A stretch of DNA of 64,000 nt from Sphingomonas sp. RIT328 (GTDB taxonomy: Bacteria; Pseudomonadota; Alphaproteobacteria; Sphingomonadales; Sphingomonadaceae), in NCBI RefSeq assembly GCF_000632225.1, contig NZ_JFYV01000016.1, positions 1-64,000 on the forward strand, read 5' to 3'. Each line of letters starts with the position of its first letter. The stretch's first letter is position 1. The position numbers and the translations under genes were made by a program. The notes under the pieces are model-generated. The model saw nothing but the letters and a program-made list of their open reading frames with translations. It made no database searches and had not been told where the DNA came from. Below are positions 16,380 to 25,610 of this stretch, one piece after another.

Positions 16380-19241
16380 TCAGAAGCGCAGCCGCGCGCC
16401 GGCGTTGACGCGGCGATAGGTCAGGCTGCGGTTGATGAAGCGCGATTCCACGCCGCCATAGATCAGGCTGTCGGCGTCGGTCAGGTTGGTGATGTCGGCG
16501 AACAGCTGCAACGTCGGGTTGGAATTGTAGCGCAGCGCGACGTCGACTTGGCCGTAGGCGGCGTGGATCTGGTCGACGCCGGGGCCGCCCCAGTCGCACG
16601 CCATCGTCCAGCGCGAACGCCAATTGTACGACACGCGCGCCTCGAGCCGGCTATTGTCGTAGAAGCCGCTGGCATTGTACGCATCGGGCGAGATGCGGGT
16701 GAAGCCGCAGGCGCCCGGCTGATCGAGCAGGCGCGGCCGGACATGCGTGTAATTGGCACTCGTGCCGAAGCCGGACAGCCAGCCGAACCGCGCGTCGAGC
16801 GTATATTGCGCCGTCACCTCCACGCCGTCGACGCGCCCGAGCGACTGGTTCACCGTCTGGGTGACGAAGACGCGCTCGAGCGCGATCGGCAAACTCGCCG
16901 CGATGGTACGCGACTGGAAGAGGTTGGTGAGCTCTTTGCGGAAGCCGGCGACCGAGAGGTAGCTGACCTTCGACAGATACCATTCGAGCGACAGGTCGTA
17001 ATGGGTCGCGAACTGGGGTTTCAGTGCCGGATTGCCGAGGCCGAGCGTCAGCCGCCCCGGCTCCCCGCCCCAATATTGGCCATAGCGCAGATCGTTGAGA
17101 TCGGCGCGGGTCAGCGCGCGGCCGATCGCGCCGCGCAGCATCAGGTCGCCGGTGAGGTCCAGCGCGGCATTGGCCGAGGGCAGCATGGCGGTGTAATGCG
17201 CATCCTGCGCCTGCGGGCCGGCGGGCGTATAGCTGAACACGTATTGGGTGCCGCTCGGCGGCAGCGTGATCGCGCTCACCGTCGATCCATAGCCGTGCGA
17301 CACCGTGTCGACATGGACGATCCGCACGCCGACATTGCCCGACAAGGCCCCGTGCGCCAGCGTCGCGTCGACGAAGCCCGCCGCGACGCGTTCGCGCGTC
17401 GAGAAGCTCGCGCCGGGATCGAAGACGAGCGCGAGCGGGCCGCCGGGGATCTGCAGATCGGACTGGATCAGCGTGCAATTGCCGGTACAGCGCGTGGTGC
17501 TATCGGCACCCGTCGTCGGCAGATAGCTGGCGCTATACTGGCCGCGGCGGTTGAGCCGGTCGGGGCGCGACATCCAGGCGATCAGCGTGCGCGGATCGTA
17601 ACCGAAGAACTGGCGGCTCGGTGGCTCGGCGGCTGCACCGCGCCGCGCAGGAAGTCGCGCCCCAGCGTCATCGGCCGCAGCAGCGCCGGATCGACCGGGA
17701 AGGTCAGCGTGTCATAGGGATCGGACCGTGAACTGACGTTGTCCTGCCCCCTTGCTGCAATCCTGGTAATCGGCGCCGAGGCTGATCCCGGTCAGCCCGC
17801 TCGTACCATGGTGCCAGCGGCCGACGAGCTGCGCCTCGGTCAGCCTGTCGTCGACCGTCTGGCCCCAATTGCCCGCATAGCCGAAGCGGATCCGGGCGGG
17901 GTCGGTGAACATCGTGTCGCTGGTCGCGATCTGCGGACTGGCGTGGGCGAGCGCATAGCTGACGTCGTTGGCGGCGTAATTGCCGATCAGCACATAGGGA
18001 TCGAAGCGCTTGTCGCCCTTGGCGCGGCCGCGCGACAGATCGGCGGTGACGGTGATCGTCGCGGCGGGCCGCCACAGCGCATTGACGCCGACGTCATAGC
18101 TTTCGGCGAGCCGGTCGCGCGCGCGGATCACCGACAGCTTCTGCGGCTGCGCCACCGTTCGCCCGGCAAGCACCGCGGCGACCGCAGGCGATTGCAGGAA
18201 CGCCTGACCCGGATAGGTGCCGGCAGTGACGATGCCCTGCCGGTCGACGACCGGGTTGATGATCGTATTGCCGAAGACGAGGTTGACGATCGAATCGTCG
18301 ATCCGCTGGTCGAGCCGCGTGTAGAAGCCGTCGACGCTGAGCGTCAGCGACGCCGCGGGCTTGTACTGGATCGCGATGCTGCCGAACGTCCGCTTGGTGC
18401 CGCCGCCATAGGTGCCGTAGCTCGCCTGGCGCGGTCCCGCGAGCCGCTCGGTCGTCGCCACCGGCGCGGTGGCGGAGCCGCGGATGACGTTGAAGTCGGC
18501 ATCGTCCCACTGGCTGATGCGCGCGTAATCGCCCGATGCGCGCATGTCGACGTAGGAGCCGGCGACGAGCATGCCGAACGTCTGCGCCGGATTGACCCAG
18601 GCATAGAGGCCGCTGACATTGGGGCGGACGTTATGGACGCGCTCGGCGAGCATGCCGCTGACCGACAGCGCGCCATAGGTCTTGCCGATGGTCAGCGGGC
18701 GCGGCGTCAGGATGTCGACGGTGGCGCCGATGCCGCCTTCGGTCAGGCCGGGCAGCATCGTCTTGTTGACGTCGATCCGCGCGATCATGTCGGCGGGCAG
18801 CACGTCGAAGTTGAAGCTGCGTCCGCGGCCGCCGCCATCCGCCGACTAGGCGCCGGTGTCCGAGGGCAGGGTGCGGCCGTTGAGCAGCACGTTGGTGAAG
18901 TCCGGGCCGAGTCCGCGCGCCGCGATCTGCTGGCCGAGGCCGAGGCCGGAGTCGCGCACCACCTGTACCCCGGGTACGCGTTGCAGCGATTCGGCGATGT
19001 TGGTCTCCGGGAATTTGCCGGCATCCTCGACGGAGATGCTGTCGATGACGTTGGCGGCCCGCCGCTTGGCCGACAGTGCCGAGGCGAGGCTGGCGCGGAT
19101 GCCGGTGACGATGATGTCGTGCGTGCCGCCGTCGTCCTGCGCCGGCGTCGCCGCGCCGGCCGCGGGCTGCTGCGCCACCGCCGTCGCCGGCGCGAGCGTC
19201 GATGCGCCCGCCAGCAACGTCCACCATGGCATCGTCTTCAT
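16380..19241 (-). pseudogene. TonB-dependent receptor, broken by a stop and two frameshifts
   Basis: Once a roughly 950-residue outer-membrane receptor of the Caulobacter/sphingomonad type. ATG 19241 begins a signal peptide, then the TonB box region DIIVTGIRASL, a plug (ETNIAESLQRVPGVQV), NVLLNGRTLP, and a barrel ending VNAGARLRF. Three lesions break it. TAG at 18848-18846 follows DTGA where a Tyr codon (TAC) is expected, and the frame continues unbroken afterwards. A run of five G near 17747-17751 shifts the frame by one base, and a second indel near 17615-17635, in a GAGCC(A/G)CC repeat, restores it. All three lesions occur in both arms. They could be decay or base-calling error before duplication. 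It follows the lipoprotein gene by 50 bp. Confidence 0.8.
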
Positions 19242-19291
19242 GTCCGTCTCCCTTCTGTGTTGATTGTGTGCTCGGACCGCCGTGCGGCGGG

Positions 19292-19837
19292 TCAGACCTG
19301 GATGCGCACCGGCGCGCCGCGCTGGCCGAAGCCGATCGGCTGCACCGCGATGGTCGCCGCGCCGGTCCCCGCCGGCAGCGCGGTCGGGGTGTAGAAGGCG
19401 CTGCCGTCGATCCGCCCGATCCAGTCGCGGCGGCCGTCGTCGGTGTGGCGGACGATGTCGTACCGCCACGAGGCGATCCGTGGGGCAAGCGGCACGGTCG
19501 AGCGGACATAGACCGCATCGCCGTCGCGGTCCGGCGCATAGGCCATCAACCGTTGGAAAGCGTCGCCCGGCTGGGGCAGCAGCGGCAGCACAGGGGCGAC
19601 CGCAGCGGTCGCCGCGCTGATCGCCGGCTCGGCTGCGGCGGCATGGGCCGTCGCGGTGGCATCGCTGCTGTCCGGCGCATTGCGCTCACCACATCCCGCC
19701 AGCATCGCACCGATCGACGCTGCGGACAGCAAGCTGAGGCCGTCGACGACCAATTGCCGGCGCGAGGGCGCCGCGGAGTCGCCCGGTGCGGCGACCGGAT
19801 CCGCCTCGTTCGGCACCGGCGATTGCAGTTGATCCAT
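19292..19837 (-). CDS. Exported lipoprotein with twin-arginine-like signal, unknown function
   Basis: From ATG 19837, preceded by GGAGGGGACGG, the product is 181 residues. Its N-terminal region has SRRQLVVDGLSLL, a hydrophobic core and LAGC, a combination of twin-arginine-like motif and lipobox that predicts lipid attachment at Cys after export. An Ala-rich linker follows, then a C-terminal half (VPLAPRIASWRYDIVRHTDDG, RIDGSAFYTP) that looks like a small beta-domain. I do not recognise the family. The 50-bp gap to the receptor pseudogene suggests one operon, so it may have been an accessory of that uptake system. Confidence 0.65.
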   Translation of the reverse strand: MDQLQSPVPNEADPVAAPGDSAAPSRRQLVVDGLSLLSAASIGAMLAGCGERNAPDSSDATATAHAAAAEPAISAATAAVAPVLPLLPQPGDAFQRLMAYAPDRDGDAVYVRSTVPLAPRIASWRYDIVRHTDDGRRDWIGRIDGSAFYTPTALPAGTGAATIAVQPIGFGQRGAPVRIQV

Positions 19838-20310
19838 CCGTCCCCTCCCGCCGGTCGTTGCCGGGCTGTGCGATGACGCGTCGTCGGATCGGCTCCGCCA
19901 CCTGTATGGGGAGATCATAGAGAAAGTTCGGACCACATCGCGCAATGGTCATAAAATGGTTACATGGGTCGCGCTTCTCCAAATGGATCAGACACTTGTC
20001 GTCGCCTTCGGAGAGGCGGCGTCCGTCTTGCCAAGGACTTGCATGCAGCACGGGCTGTCGATCGTGGGATCGCTGCGGACCGGTTGGCGGTGCCATGCCG
20101 ACCAATCCCGCTTCCGCCGCATATCGCCGGCAGCGCCCGGATGCGACGTGACGCCGCTACAATGAGCGCAGGTGATCGGCGGAAGGCAGACGGCATGCGG
20201 ACGACGAGCGGTATCGGGGGCATGGCGAGGGCCGGGGTCGGTCGTCAGGATACCGCTACGATGCGCTCCGGCGCGCCGCGCCGGCACGCCCCGGTGACGG
20301 GGGCAGGCGC
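19838..20310. other. Divergent intergenic region, no gene seen
   Basis: 473 bp between the lipoprotein and chemotaxis-receptor starts. An AT-richer patch at about 19910-19995 is the likely promoter zone for the lipoprotein/receptor operon (a TATGAT lies on the minus strand at 19919-19914, without a convincing -35 at 17 bp). Nothing else is recognisable. Confidence 0.5.
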
Positions 20311-22176
20311 GTGACCGCGTTCACCAATCTGTCGATCGCCAGGAAGCTGATCGTCTGTTTCGCGATCCTGCTCGCGGTCGTGATCGGCACCGAGGTCGTG
20401 ATCTATGGCCGGTCCAACGTGGTCAAGGCGTCGATCGCGCATAACGTCCACAGCGATGCGGTGCTGGTCACGCTCGGTCGGGTGAGCGGGGAGATCGTCA
20501 GCCAGCAATCCGCCTTCCGCGGCTATCTGCTGGCGGGCGATGCGTCGTTCCTCGACACCTACCGGCAGCGCGGGCGCGACTTTGCCGCCGCGCTGGACGA
20601 GGCGCGCCGGCTGCTGGCGGACAATCCGCGGCAGGAGGCGCGGCTCGACCAGGTCCGGCGGCTCGCCGACGACTGGCACGATCATGTCGTCGAGCCCGCG
20701 ATCGGCCGGATGGCCGACGGGCAGACGATCGATGCGGTGCGGCGGATCACGCTGCAAAGCCCGGGCCGTGCGCTCATGGACCGGCTCAACGCCGAATTCG
20801 ACGCCATCCAGGCCGAGGAGAACCGGCTGCAGGTGATGCGCCGGGCCGAGCAGGCGGCGGCGATGACCACCATCGTGCGGGTGCGGATGATCTGCTCGAT
20901 CCTCGTCATCCTGATCGCGATCGCCGCGGCGGTCGGCATGAGCCGGACGATCGCCGATCCGGTGCGCGCGGTCGCCGACCAGCTCGGCACGCTCGTCACC
21001 CCCGTCGCGGTCGCGCGCCGCGACGAGGTCGGCCGGATGCAGGGCAGCGCGCAGGCGGTCGAGGCGGCGTTCCGCGACGTGTCGCGGGTGATCGCCGCGA
21101 TCGCCGCGGGCGATCTGTCGGCGACGCTCGAACGCGATTACGGCGGCCTCGGCAGCGAACTCGACCAGTCGCTCGCGCTGATGGTGCAGCGGCTCAACAC
21201 CGTCGTCGGCGGCACGCACGGCACCGCGCACCAGGTCGCCGCAATCGGCCAGCATCTGGCGTCCTCCGCCGATCAGATGAGCCAGGGCGTCACCGAACAG
21301 GCCGCGGCGGCCGAACAGGCCTCCGCCGCGATGGAGGAGATGGCCGCCAACATCAAACAGAATGCCGACAATGCGCGCACCACCGAGACGATCGCGCGCC
21401 AGTCGGTCGAGGCGGCGGAGCGCAGCGGCGCGGCGGTGAGCCATGCCGTCACCGCGATGCGCACGATCACCGACAAGATCGGCTTCGTCCAGGAACTGGC
21501 GCGGCAGACCGATCTGCTCGCGCTCAACGCCGCGGTCGAGGCGGCGCGCGCGGGCGATCACGGCCGGGGCTTCGCCGTCGTCGCCGCGGAGGTGCGCAAG
21601 CTCGCCGAACGCAGCCAGGCCGCCGCGGCGGACATCTCGGCGGTGTCGGGCGATACGGTCGGCGCGGCGGCCGAGGCGGGGACGATGCTGACGCGACTGG
21701 TGCCCGAGATCCGCCGCACCGCCGAACTGATCGCCGAGATCAGCGCCGCCTGTCGCGAACAGGATGTCGGCGCCGGTCAGGTCAGCGAGGCGATCCAGCA
21801 GCTCGACGCGGTGACGCAGCAGAATGCCGCCGCGTCGGAGGCGATCGGCACGACCGCCGCGACGCTCGCCGATCAGGCGCTCGCCCTGCAGCGCGGCATC
21901 GCCTTCTTCCGCACCACCGCCGCGGCGTCCAATGCGGCGTCCGGCGCCGGCGCGGATGCCGCCCGGCCGCGGCCCGCGGTGGCGACGCCGCGCGCCGCAC
22001 CGCGGCCGACGCCGCCCGCCGCACCGCAGCCGCCGGCGCTGCGCGGCGTCCGCACCGCCCGGCTGCTGACGCCGCAGCCGGGCCAGAAGGCGAACACGCC
22101 GCAGGTCCGCGGCTTCGCGCTCGACCTCACCGTCGGCGACGCCGATCCCGAGGATGCGGAATTCGAACGGATGTGA
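20311..22176 (+). CDS. Methyl-accepting chemotaxis protein with CHASE3-like sensor
   Basis: A 621-residue chemoreceptor. Residues 10-30 form the first membrane helix. A periplasmic helical bundle with [21 protein letters not shown] and repeated Leu/Arg heptads resembles CHASE3. A second membrane helix lies near 190-210, then HAMP, then the signalling domain. The kinase-contact tip [25 protein letters not shown] is at about 410-434. The C-terminus is an Ala/Pro-rich linker ending in an acidic tail, without the classical CheR/CheB pentapeptide. The start is GTG 20311 behind GGGGGCAGG. No che genes are nearby, so it probably feeds a pathway encoded elsewhere. Confidence 0.92.
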   Translation: MTAFTNLSIARKLIVCFAILLAVVIGTEVVIYGRSNVVKASIAHNVHSDAVLVTLGRVSGEIVSQQSAFRGYLLAGDASFLDTYRQRGRDFAAALDEARRLLADNPRQEARLDQVRRLADDWHDHVVEPAIGRMADGQTIDAVRRITLQSPGRALMDRLNAEFDAIQAEENRLQVMRRAEQAAAMTTIVRVRMICSILVILIAIAAAVGMSRTIADPVRAVADQLGTLVTPVAVARRDEVGRMQGSAQAVEAAFRDVSRVIAAIAAGDLSATLERDYGGLGSELDQSLALMVQRLNTVVGGTHGTAHQVAAIGQHLASSADQMSQGVTEQAAAAEQASAAMEEMAANIKQNADNARTTETIARQSVEAAERSGAAVSHAVTAMRTITDKIGFVQELARQTDLLALNAAVEAARAGDHGRGFAVVAAEVRKLAERSQAAAADISAVSGDTVGAAAEAGTMLTRLVPEIRRTAELIAEISAACREQDVGAGQVSEAIQQLDAVTQQNAAASEAIGTTAATLADQALALQRGIAFFRTTAAASNAASGAGADAARPRPAVATPRAAPRPTPPAAPQPPALRGVRTARLLTPQPGQKANTPQVRGFALDLTVGDADPEDAEFERM

Positions 22177-22498
22177 GGTGCGGCGGGTCGGCAGGGCGGG
22201 TCGCTCGGGGTGGTCGCTGATAGCGGCGGAACGACGGCGGGCGCGTGACGACGGACGCTGCGGGCGGCCGCGTTCTGGCTCGGGGCGCGCTCGCTGAGGA
22301 GTGAAGCCGAAGCGGTGGTGCCAGACGGGCGAGCGCATCCGAGCGCATCAAACGCCGCCACGTCGGGAGTGGGCGTCAAGCCACCATCCGGACCGAACGC
22401 TCCACTTCCGCCCGGACCCGCCCCCTTCCCCCATCGTGCGCTAACCCGCAGCGGCGTTCGCCAGCGCTTTCTCTTCGATGACACAGACTGATAAGCGA

Positions 22499-22534
22499 TT
22501 GACTTTGCCGCCAAACCGTTGTGTAAACACAACG
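22499..22534 (+). promoter_or_regulatory. Promoter and operator of the XRE/membrane-protein operon
   Basis: TTGACT at 22499-22504 and TGTAAA at 22522-22527, spaced 17 bp, form a plausible sigma-70 promoter. The -10 is buried inside an inverted repeat, CGTTGTGTAAACACAACG, at 22517-22534 (8-bp arms, 2-bp spacer). This is the expected layout for autorepression by the XRE protein encoded 31 bp further on. The rest of the 388-bp gap 22177-22564 shows nothing else. Confidence 0.65.
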
Positions 22535-22564
22535 ATCCGGGTGGTAAGGGGTACGAGCGAACAG

Positions 22565-22804
22565 ATGTACAACAGGATCGCCGTCTTCCGTGCCGAACAT
22601 GGGCTGTCGCGCCGGCAGCTTGCCCAGGCCGTGGACGTCAATCCCCAGACGATCGGCTATCTCGAGCGCGGCGACTATAAGCCGAGCCTCGAATTGGCGC
22701 TCAAGGTCGCCGCGGTGTTCCACGTTCCCGTGGAGCTAATCTTTTCGCTCACCCCGTTCGAAGCAATAGGCACCAGCCTCCGGCGAATGGGAGTCGAACA
22801 ATGA
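22565..22804 (+). CDS. Small XRE-family transcriptional regulator
   Basis: A 79-residue DNA-binding protein that is almost only a helix-turn-helix: MYNRIAVFRAEHGLSRRQLA, VNPQTIGYLERGDYKPSLEL, then a hydrophobic end. It resembles the short XRE regulators paired with a small membrane protein in many bacteria. ATG 22565 is preferred to an earlier ATG at 22478 because the operator/promoter lies between them. Its last codon overlaps the next gene (ATGA), so the two are co-translated. Autoregulation through the palindrome at 22517-22534 is inferred. Confidence 0.8.
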   Translation: MYNRIAVFRAEHGLSRRQLAQAVDVNPQTIGYLERGDYKPSLELALKVAAVFHVPVELIFSLTPFEAIGTSLRRMGVEQ

Positions 22805-23316
22805 GCGACCGGCAGCACCGTTTCCTGGCCTGGCTCGATCGGTCGGTGATGTGGACCGGCGTGCCGGCCATGGCGGCGGGCACGCAGCGCAAGCGGCATC
22901 TGCGCTGGCCGCCCGTGGTGGCGCTGGTCCTGGCGAGTGGAGGATTGATCTGGTGCGTCACAAATCCGGCGCACGATGTCTGGATCGGCTCGGTACTCAT
23001 CATCGTCGGCTTCTCTATCGCCAATCTCATGCCGATCTGGGGCCCACTGCGCCGCTTCAGCGAACGGGCGGACGAATTCGAGCGCCAGCAACGGCGCGAC
23101 TCCCTTCTGGTCGGATTGACGACCGTGGCTCTGGCGGGGTTCGTCGGCATATGGCTCGCCGTCAGCCTCATGGCGATGCAGATCTGGTCGGCCGCAGTCG
23201 CCCAGCAGGAACTGATCTCATTCGCTTTCTATATGATGGCGCTCTTCGGTGCCGTACCGACGCTTCACGCAAGCTGGCACACGCGACCGCTCGCCGACGA
23301 GGATGAGCGCTGCTAG
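22801..23316 (+). CDS. Four-helix inner-membrane protein partnered with the XRE regulator
   Basis: A 171-residue membrane protein. Four hydrophobic helices are visible, near residues 38-56, 60-78, 103-125 and 134-152. They are separated by a cytoplasmic loop rich in Arg/Glu (RRFSERADEFERQQRRD). The family is not recognised by name; XRE plus small membrane protein cassettes are common and the membrane partner's role is generally unknown. Start and upstream stop overlap by 4 bases. Confidence 0.65.
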   Translation: MSDRQHRFLAWLDRSVMWTGVPAMAAGTQRKRHLRWPPVVALVLASGGLIWCVTNPAHDVWIGSVLIIVGFSIANLMPIWGPLRRFSERADEFERQQRRDSLLVGLTTVALAGFVGIWLAVSLMAMQIWSAAVAQQELISFAFYMMALFGAVPTLHASWHTRPLADEDERC

Positions 23317-23328
23317 TGACGGCACGAC

Positions 23329-23351
23329 GGGGGGACGCCGATCGGCCCCCC
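23329..23351. terminator. Hairpin between converging genes
   Basis: A six-G / six-C outer stem encloses the self-complementary CCGATCGG. It lies between the stop of the membrane-protein gene and the 3' end of the deaminase gene and could end transcripts from both sides. Confidence 0.5.
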
Positions 23352-23370
23352 GCCGCCAATCGGCCACGCC

Positions 23371-23865
23371 TCACAGATTCGCCTGTTCCGCCTTCGGCAG
23401 GTCGGCGTCGGGGCCGTAATAGAGCGTCGCGCAGTCCGCGGCGAGGCAGCCGCCCTCGATCGTGATGTCGTCGCGATAGGCGTCGGCGATGAAGGACAGG
23501 GTGTCGACGTGCCGCGCCTCGAAATACATCGGATGGACGTCGTCGCGGCCGGCGCCGTAGACGACGCGGCCGACCTTCGACCAGATCGATGCCATCGTGC
23601 ACATGCCGCACGGCTGCAACGTCGAATAGAGCGTCGCGCCGCGCAGTTCGAGATCGCCGATGCCTTCGCAGGCGCGGCGGATCGCCATCATCTCGGCATG
23701 CGCGGTGGCGTCGGGCAGTTCGTGCGTCTGGTTGCGCTCCGCCGCGATCACCACGCCGTCGCGCACGATCACGCAGCCGAGCGGCGAGGTCGACGGGTGC
23801 GAGCCCTTGGAGCGGGCGACCGCGATCGCCTCGCGCATCCAGGCTTCGTCCTCTTGGCTGATCAT
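23371..23865 (-). CDS. Nucleoside/nucleobase deaminase (CDA superfamily)
   Basis: A 164-residue zinc hydrolase of the cytidine/guanine/tRNA-adenosine deaminase fold. The zinc site is complete: HAE at residues 56-58 (His ligand and Glu proton shuttle) and PCGMC with Cys86 and Cys89. LGCVIVRDG and GATLYSTLQPCGMC are typical of the guanine-deaminase/TadA branch. ATG 23865 is chosen because GGGGAG lies in front of it; the frame stays open further upstream without support. The exact substrate cannot be told from the sequence. It is divergent from the decarboxylase gene. Confidence 0.85.
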   Translation of the reverse strand: MISQEDEAWMREAIAVARSKGSHPSTSPLGCVIVRDGVVIAAERNQTHELPDATAHAEMMAIRRACEGIGDLELRGATLYSTLQPCGMCTMASIWSKVGRVVYGAGRDDVHPMYFEARHVDTLSFIADAYRDDITIEGGCLAADCATLYYGPDADLPKAEQANL

Positions 23866-24136
23866 GGCGCTCCCCGGATGGCATGGCCGCCGCGCCGCGC
23901 CCGCGGCGACGCGAGCGGGCCGCGACCGGCACGGCGGGAGAACGAGGCGTCGCGACCGGCGTTCCGCCAACGGCGATGCGTCTTGATCCGGCTCAACCAG
24001 AAAAAGCTGCACTAGATCAGTATCCTATGTGGCTGATCGGCGGAATCGCGCGTTGCACCCGCATCGAAACCTCCCCGGGCGCTGACCTCCTCACCCACCG
24101 CCAGCGATGCGCCGCGGCTCTAGCGGATATGCGACG

Positions 24137-25603
24137 ATGGATCAGCAGCAGGCCCCCTTGCTCGAGGCGCTGAAGCAGCTCGAGCGACATCCCATCCACG
24201 GCTTCGGCGCGCCCGGCCATCATCAGGGCGTCGCCGTGCCGAAGGAGGCGAAGGCGCTGCTCGGTGCCCGGCTGTTCGCGGCGGATGTCATCACGCCCAA
24301 GGGGCTCGACGACCGGACCGAGGGCGCACACGTCCTGCAACGCGCGCACGAGCTCGCCGCGGAGGCGTGGCAGGCGGATTTCTGCCGCTTCGTCACCGGC
24401 GGCTCGACGCAGAGCCTGCATACCGCGCTCGCCGCGATCGCGCGGCCCGGCGACACCATGCTGTTCGCCGCCAACGTCCACAAGGCCGAGCGGGCGCATG
24501 CGCTCGCGGCGGGGCTCCATGCGGAGATCGTCCCCGTCCTGATCGATCCGCAATGGGATATCGAACATGGCGTCACGGCCGCCGATCTGCGCCGGGCGCT
24601 CGACGATCATCCGGCGGCCAAGGCGGTCGTCGTCGTCTCGCCGACCTATTATGGCGTGACCAGCGATATCGCGGCGCTCGCCGATCTGTGCCACGGGCGT
24701 GGCATCCCGCTGATCTGCGATGCCGCCTGGGGCGGCGCCTTCGCCTTTTGCGAGGCGCTGCCGGACGATCCGCTGACCAAGGGCGCGGATATCGCCGTCT
24801 ATAGCCTGCACAAGACGATGGGCGCGCTGACGCAGGGGTCGGCGCTGCTCGCCAAGGGCGGGATCGTCGATCTCCAGCGGCTGTGGCTCGCCTATGAGCT
24901 GTTCGAGACGACCAGCCCGTCGGTGCCGATCCTTGCCAGTCTCGATGCGGTGCGCCGCGAGCATGCCACCAACGGCGAGGCGCTGTGGACGCCGGTCCTC
25001 GCGCTCGCCGACCGGCTGCGCGCGCAGCTCGCCGCGATCGACGGGCTGCGCGTCTTCACCGATGCCGACGTGCCGATCGACAGCGCGCTGGATGCGACCA
25101 AGGTGCTGATCGACGTCTCCGCCTGGGGCGTCACCGGCTATGCGCTCGACGACTGGCTGGTGGCGCGGCATCGGGTCAGCGTCGGCCTGTCCGATGCGCG
25201 GCATCTGCTCGCGGTGCTGTCGCTCGGCACGACGGCGCGCGACGTCCGCGCGCTGGTCAAGGGCCTGCGCGACGCCGCCAGGCAGATCGCGGCCGGGACC
25301 AGCGGCCTGCCGCCGGCGCCGGCGCAGCTGCCCGCGATCGGCACGCTGTCGGTGACGATGCAGGACGATCCCGCCGCGGCCTTCTTCGGCGCGACCGAGC
25401 TGGTGCCGATCGAGGCGGCGGCCGGGCGGGTCGCGGCGGAGATGATCGCGCCCGCGCCGCCCGGCGTGCCGCGGCTGGTGCCGGGTCAGCGGATCGAGCC
25501 GGCGCATGTCGCCTGGCTCGTCGCGCAGCGCGACGCGGGCGCCTTCTTCCTCGACCCGATCGATCCGAACCAGCGCCGGCTGCGCGTCGTCGCAACCGGC
25601 TGA
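24137..25603 (+). CDS. PLP-dependent Orn/Lys/Arg decarboxylase-like enzyme
   Basis: A 488-residue fold-type I pyridoxal-phosphate enzyme of the basic amino-acid decarboxylase family, lacking the N-terminal wing domain of the large E. coli enzymes. GAPGHHQG near residue 24, FVTGGSTQSLH (phosphate cup), ICDAAWGGAF (Asp to the ring nitrogen) and SLHKTMG (Lys226, Schiff base) are present. It ends with a C-terminal domain carrying FFLDPIDPNQ. It would convert ornithine, lysine or arginine to a diamine; which one is not decided by sequence. ATG 24137 starts the conserved part; an ATG at 24107 is possible. It converges on the halogenase-like gene with only 7 bp between. Confidence 0.82.
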   Translation: MDQQQAPLLEALKQLERHPIHGFGAPGHHQGVAVPKEAKALLGARLFAADVITPKGLDDRTEGAHVLQRAHELAAEAWQADFCRFVTGGSTQSLHTALAAIARPGDTMLFAANVHKAERAHALAAGLHAEIVPVLIDPQWDIEHGVTAADLRRALDDHPAAKAVVVVSPTYYGVTSDIAALADLCHGRGIPLICDAAWGGAFAFCEALPDDPLTKGADIAVYSLHKTMGALTQGSALLAKGGIVDLQRLWLAYELFETTSPSVPILASLDAVRREHATNGEALWTPVLALADRLRAQLAAIDGLRVFTDADVPIDSALDATKVLIDVSAWGVTGYALDDWLVARHRVSVGLSDARHLLAVLSLGTTARDVRALVKGLRDAARQIAAGTSGLPPAPAQLPAIGTLSVTMQDDPAAAFFGATELVPIEAAAGRVAAEMIAPAPPGVPRLVPGQRIEPAHVAWLVAQRDAGAFFLDPIDPNQRRLRVVATG

Positions 25604-25610
25604 GCGGGCG

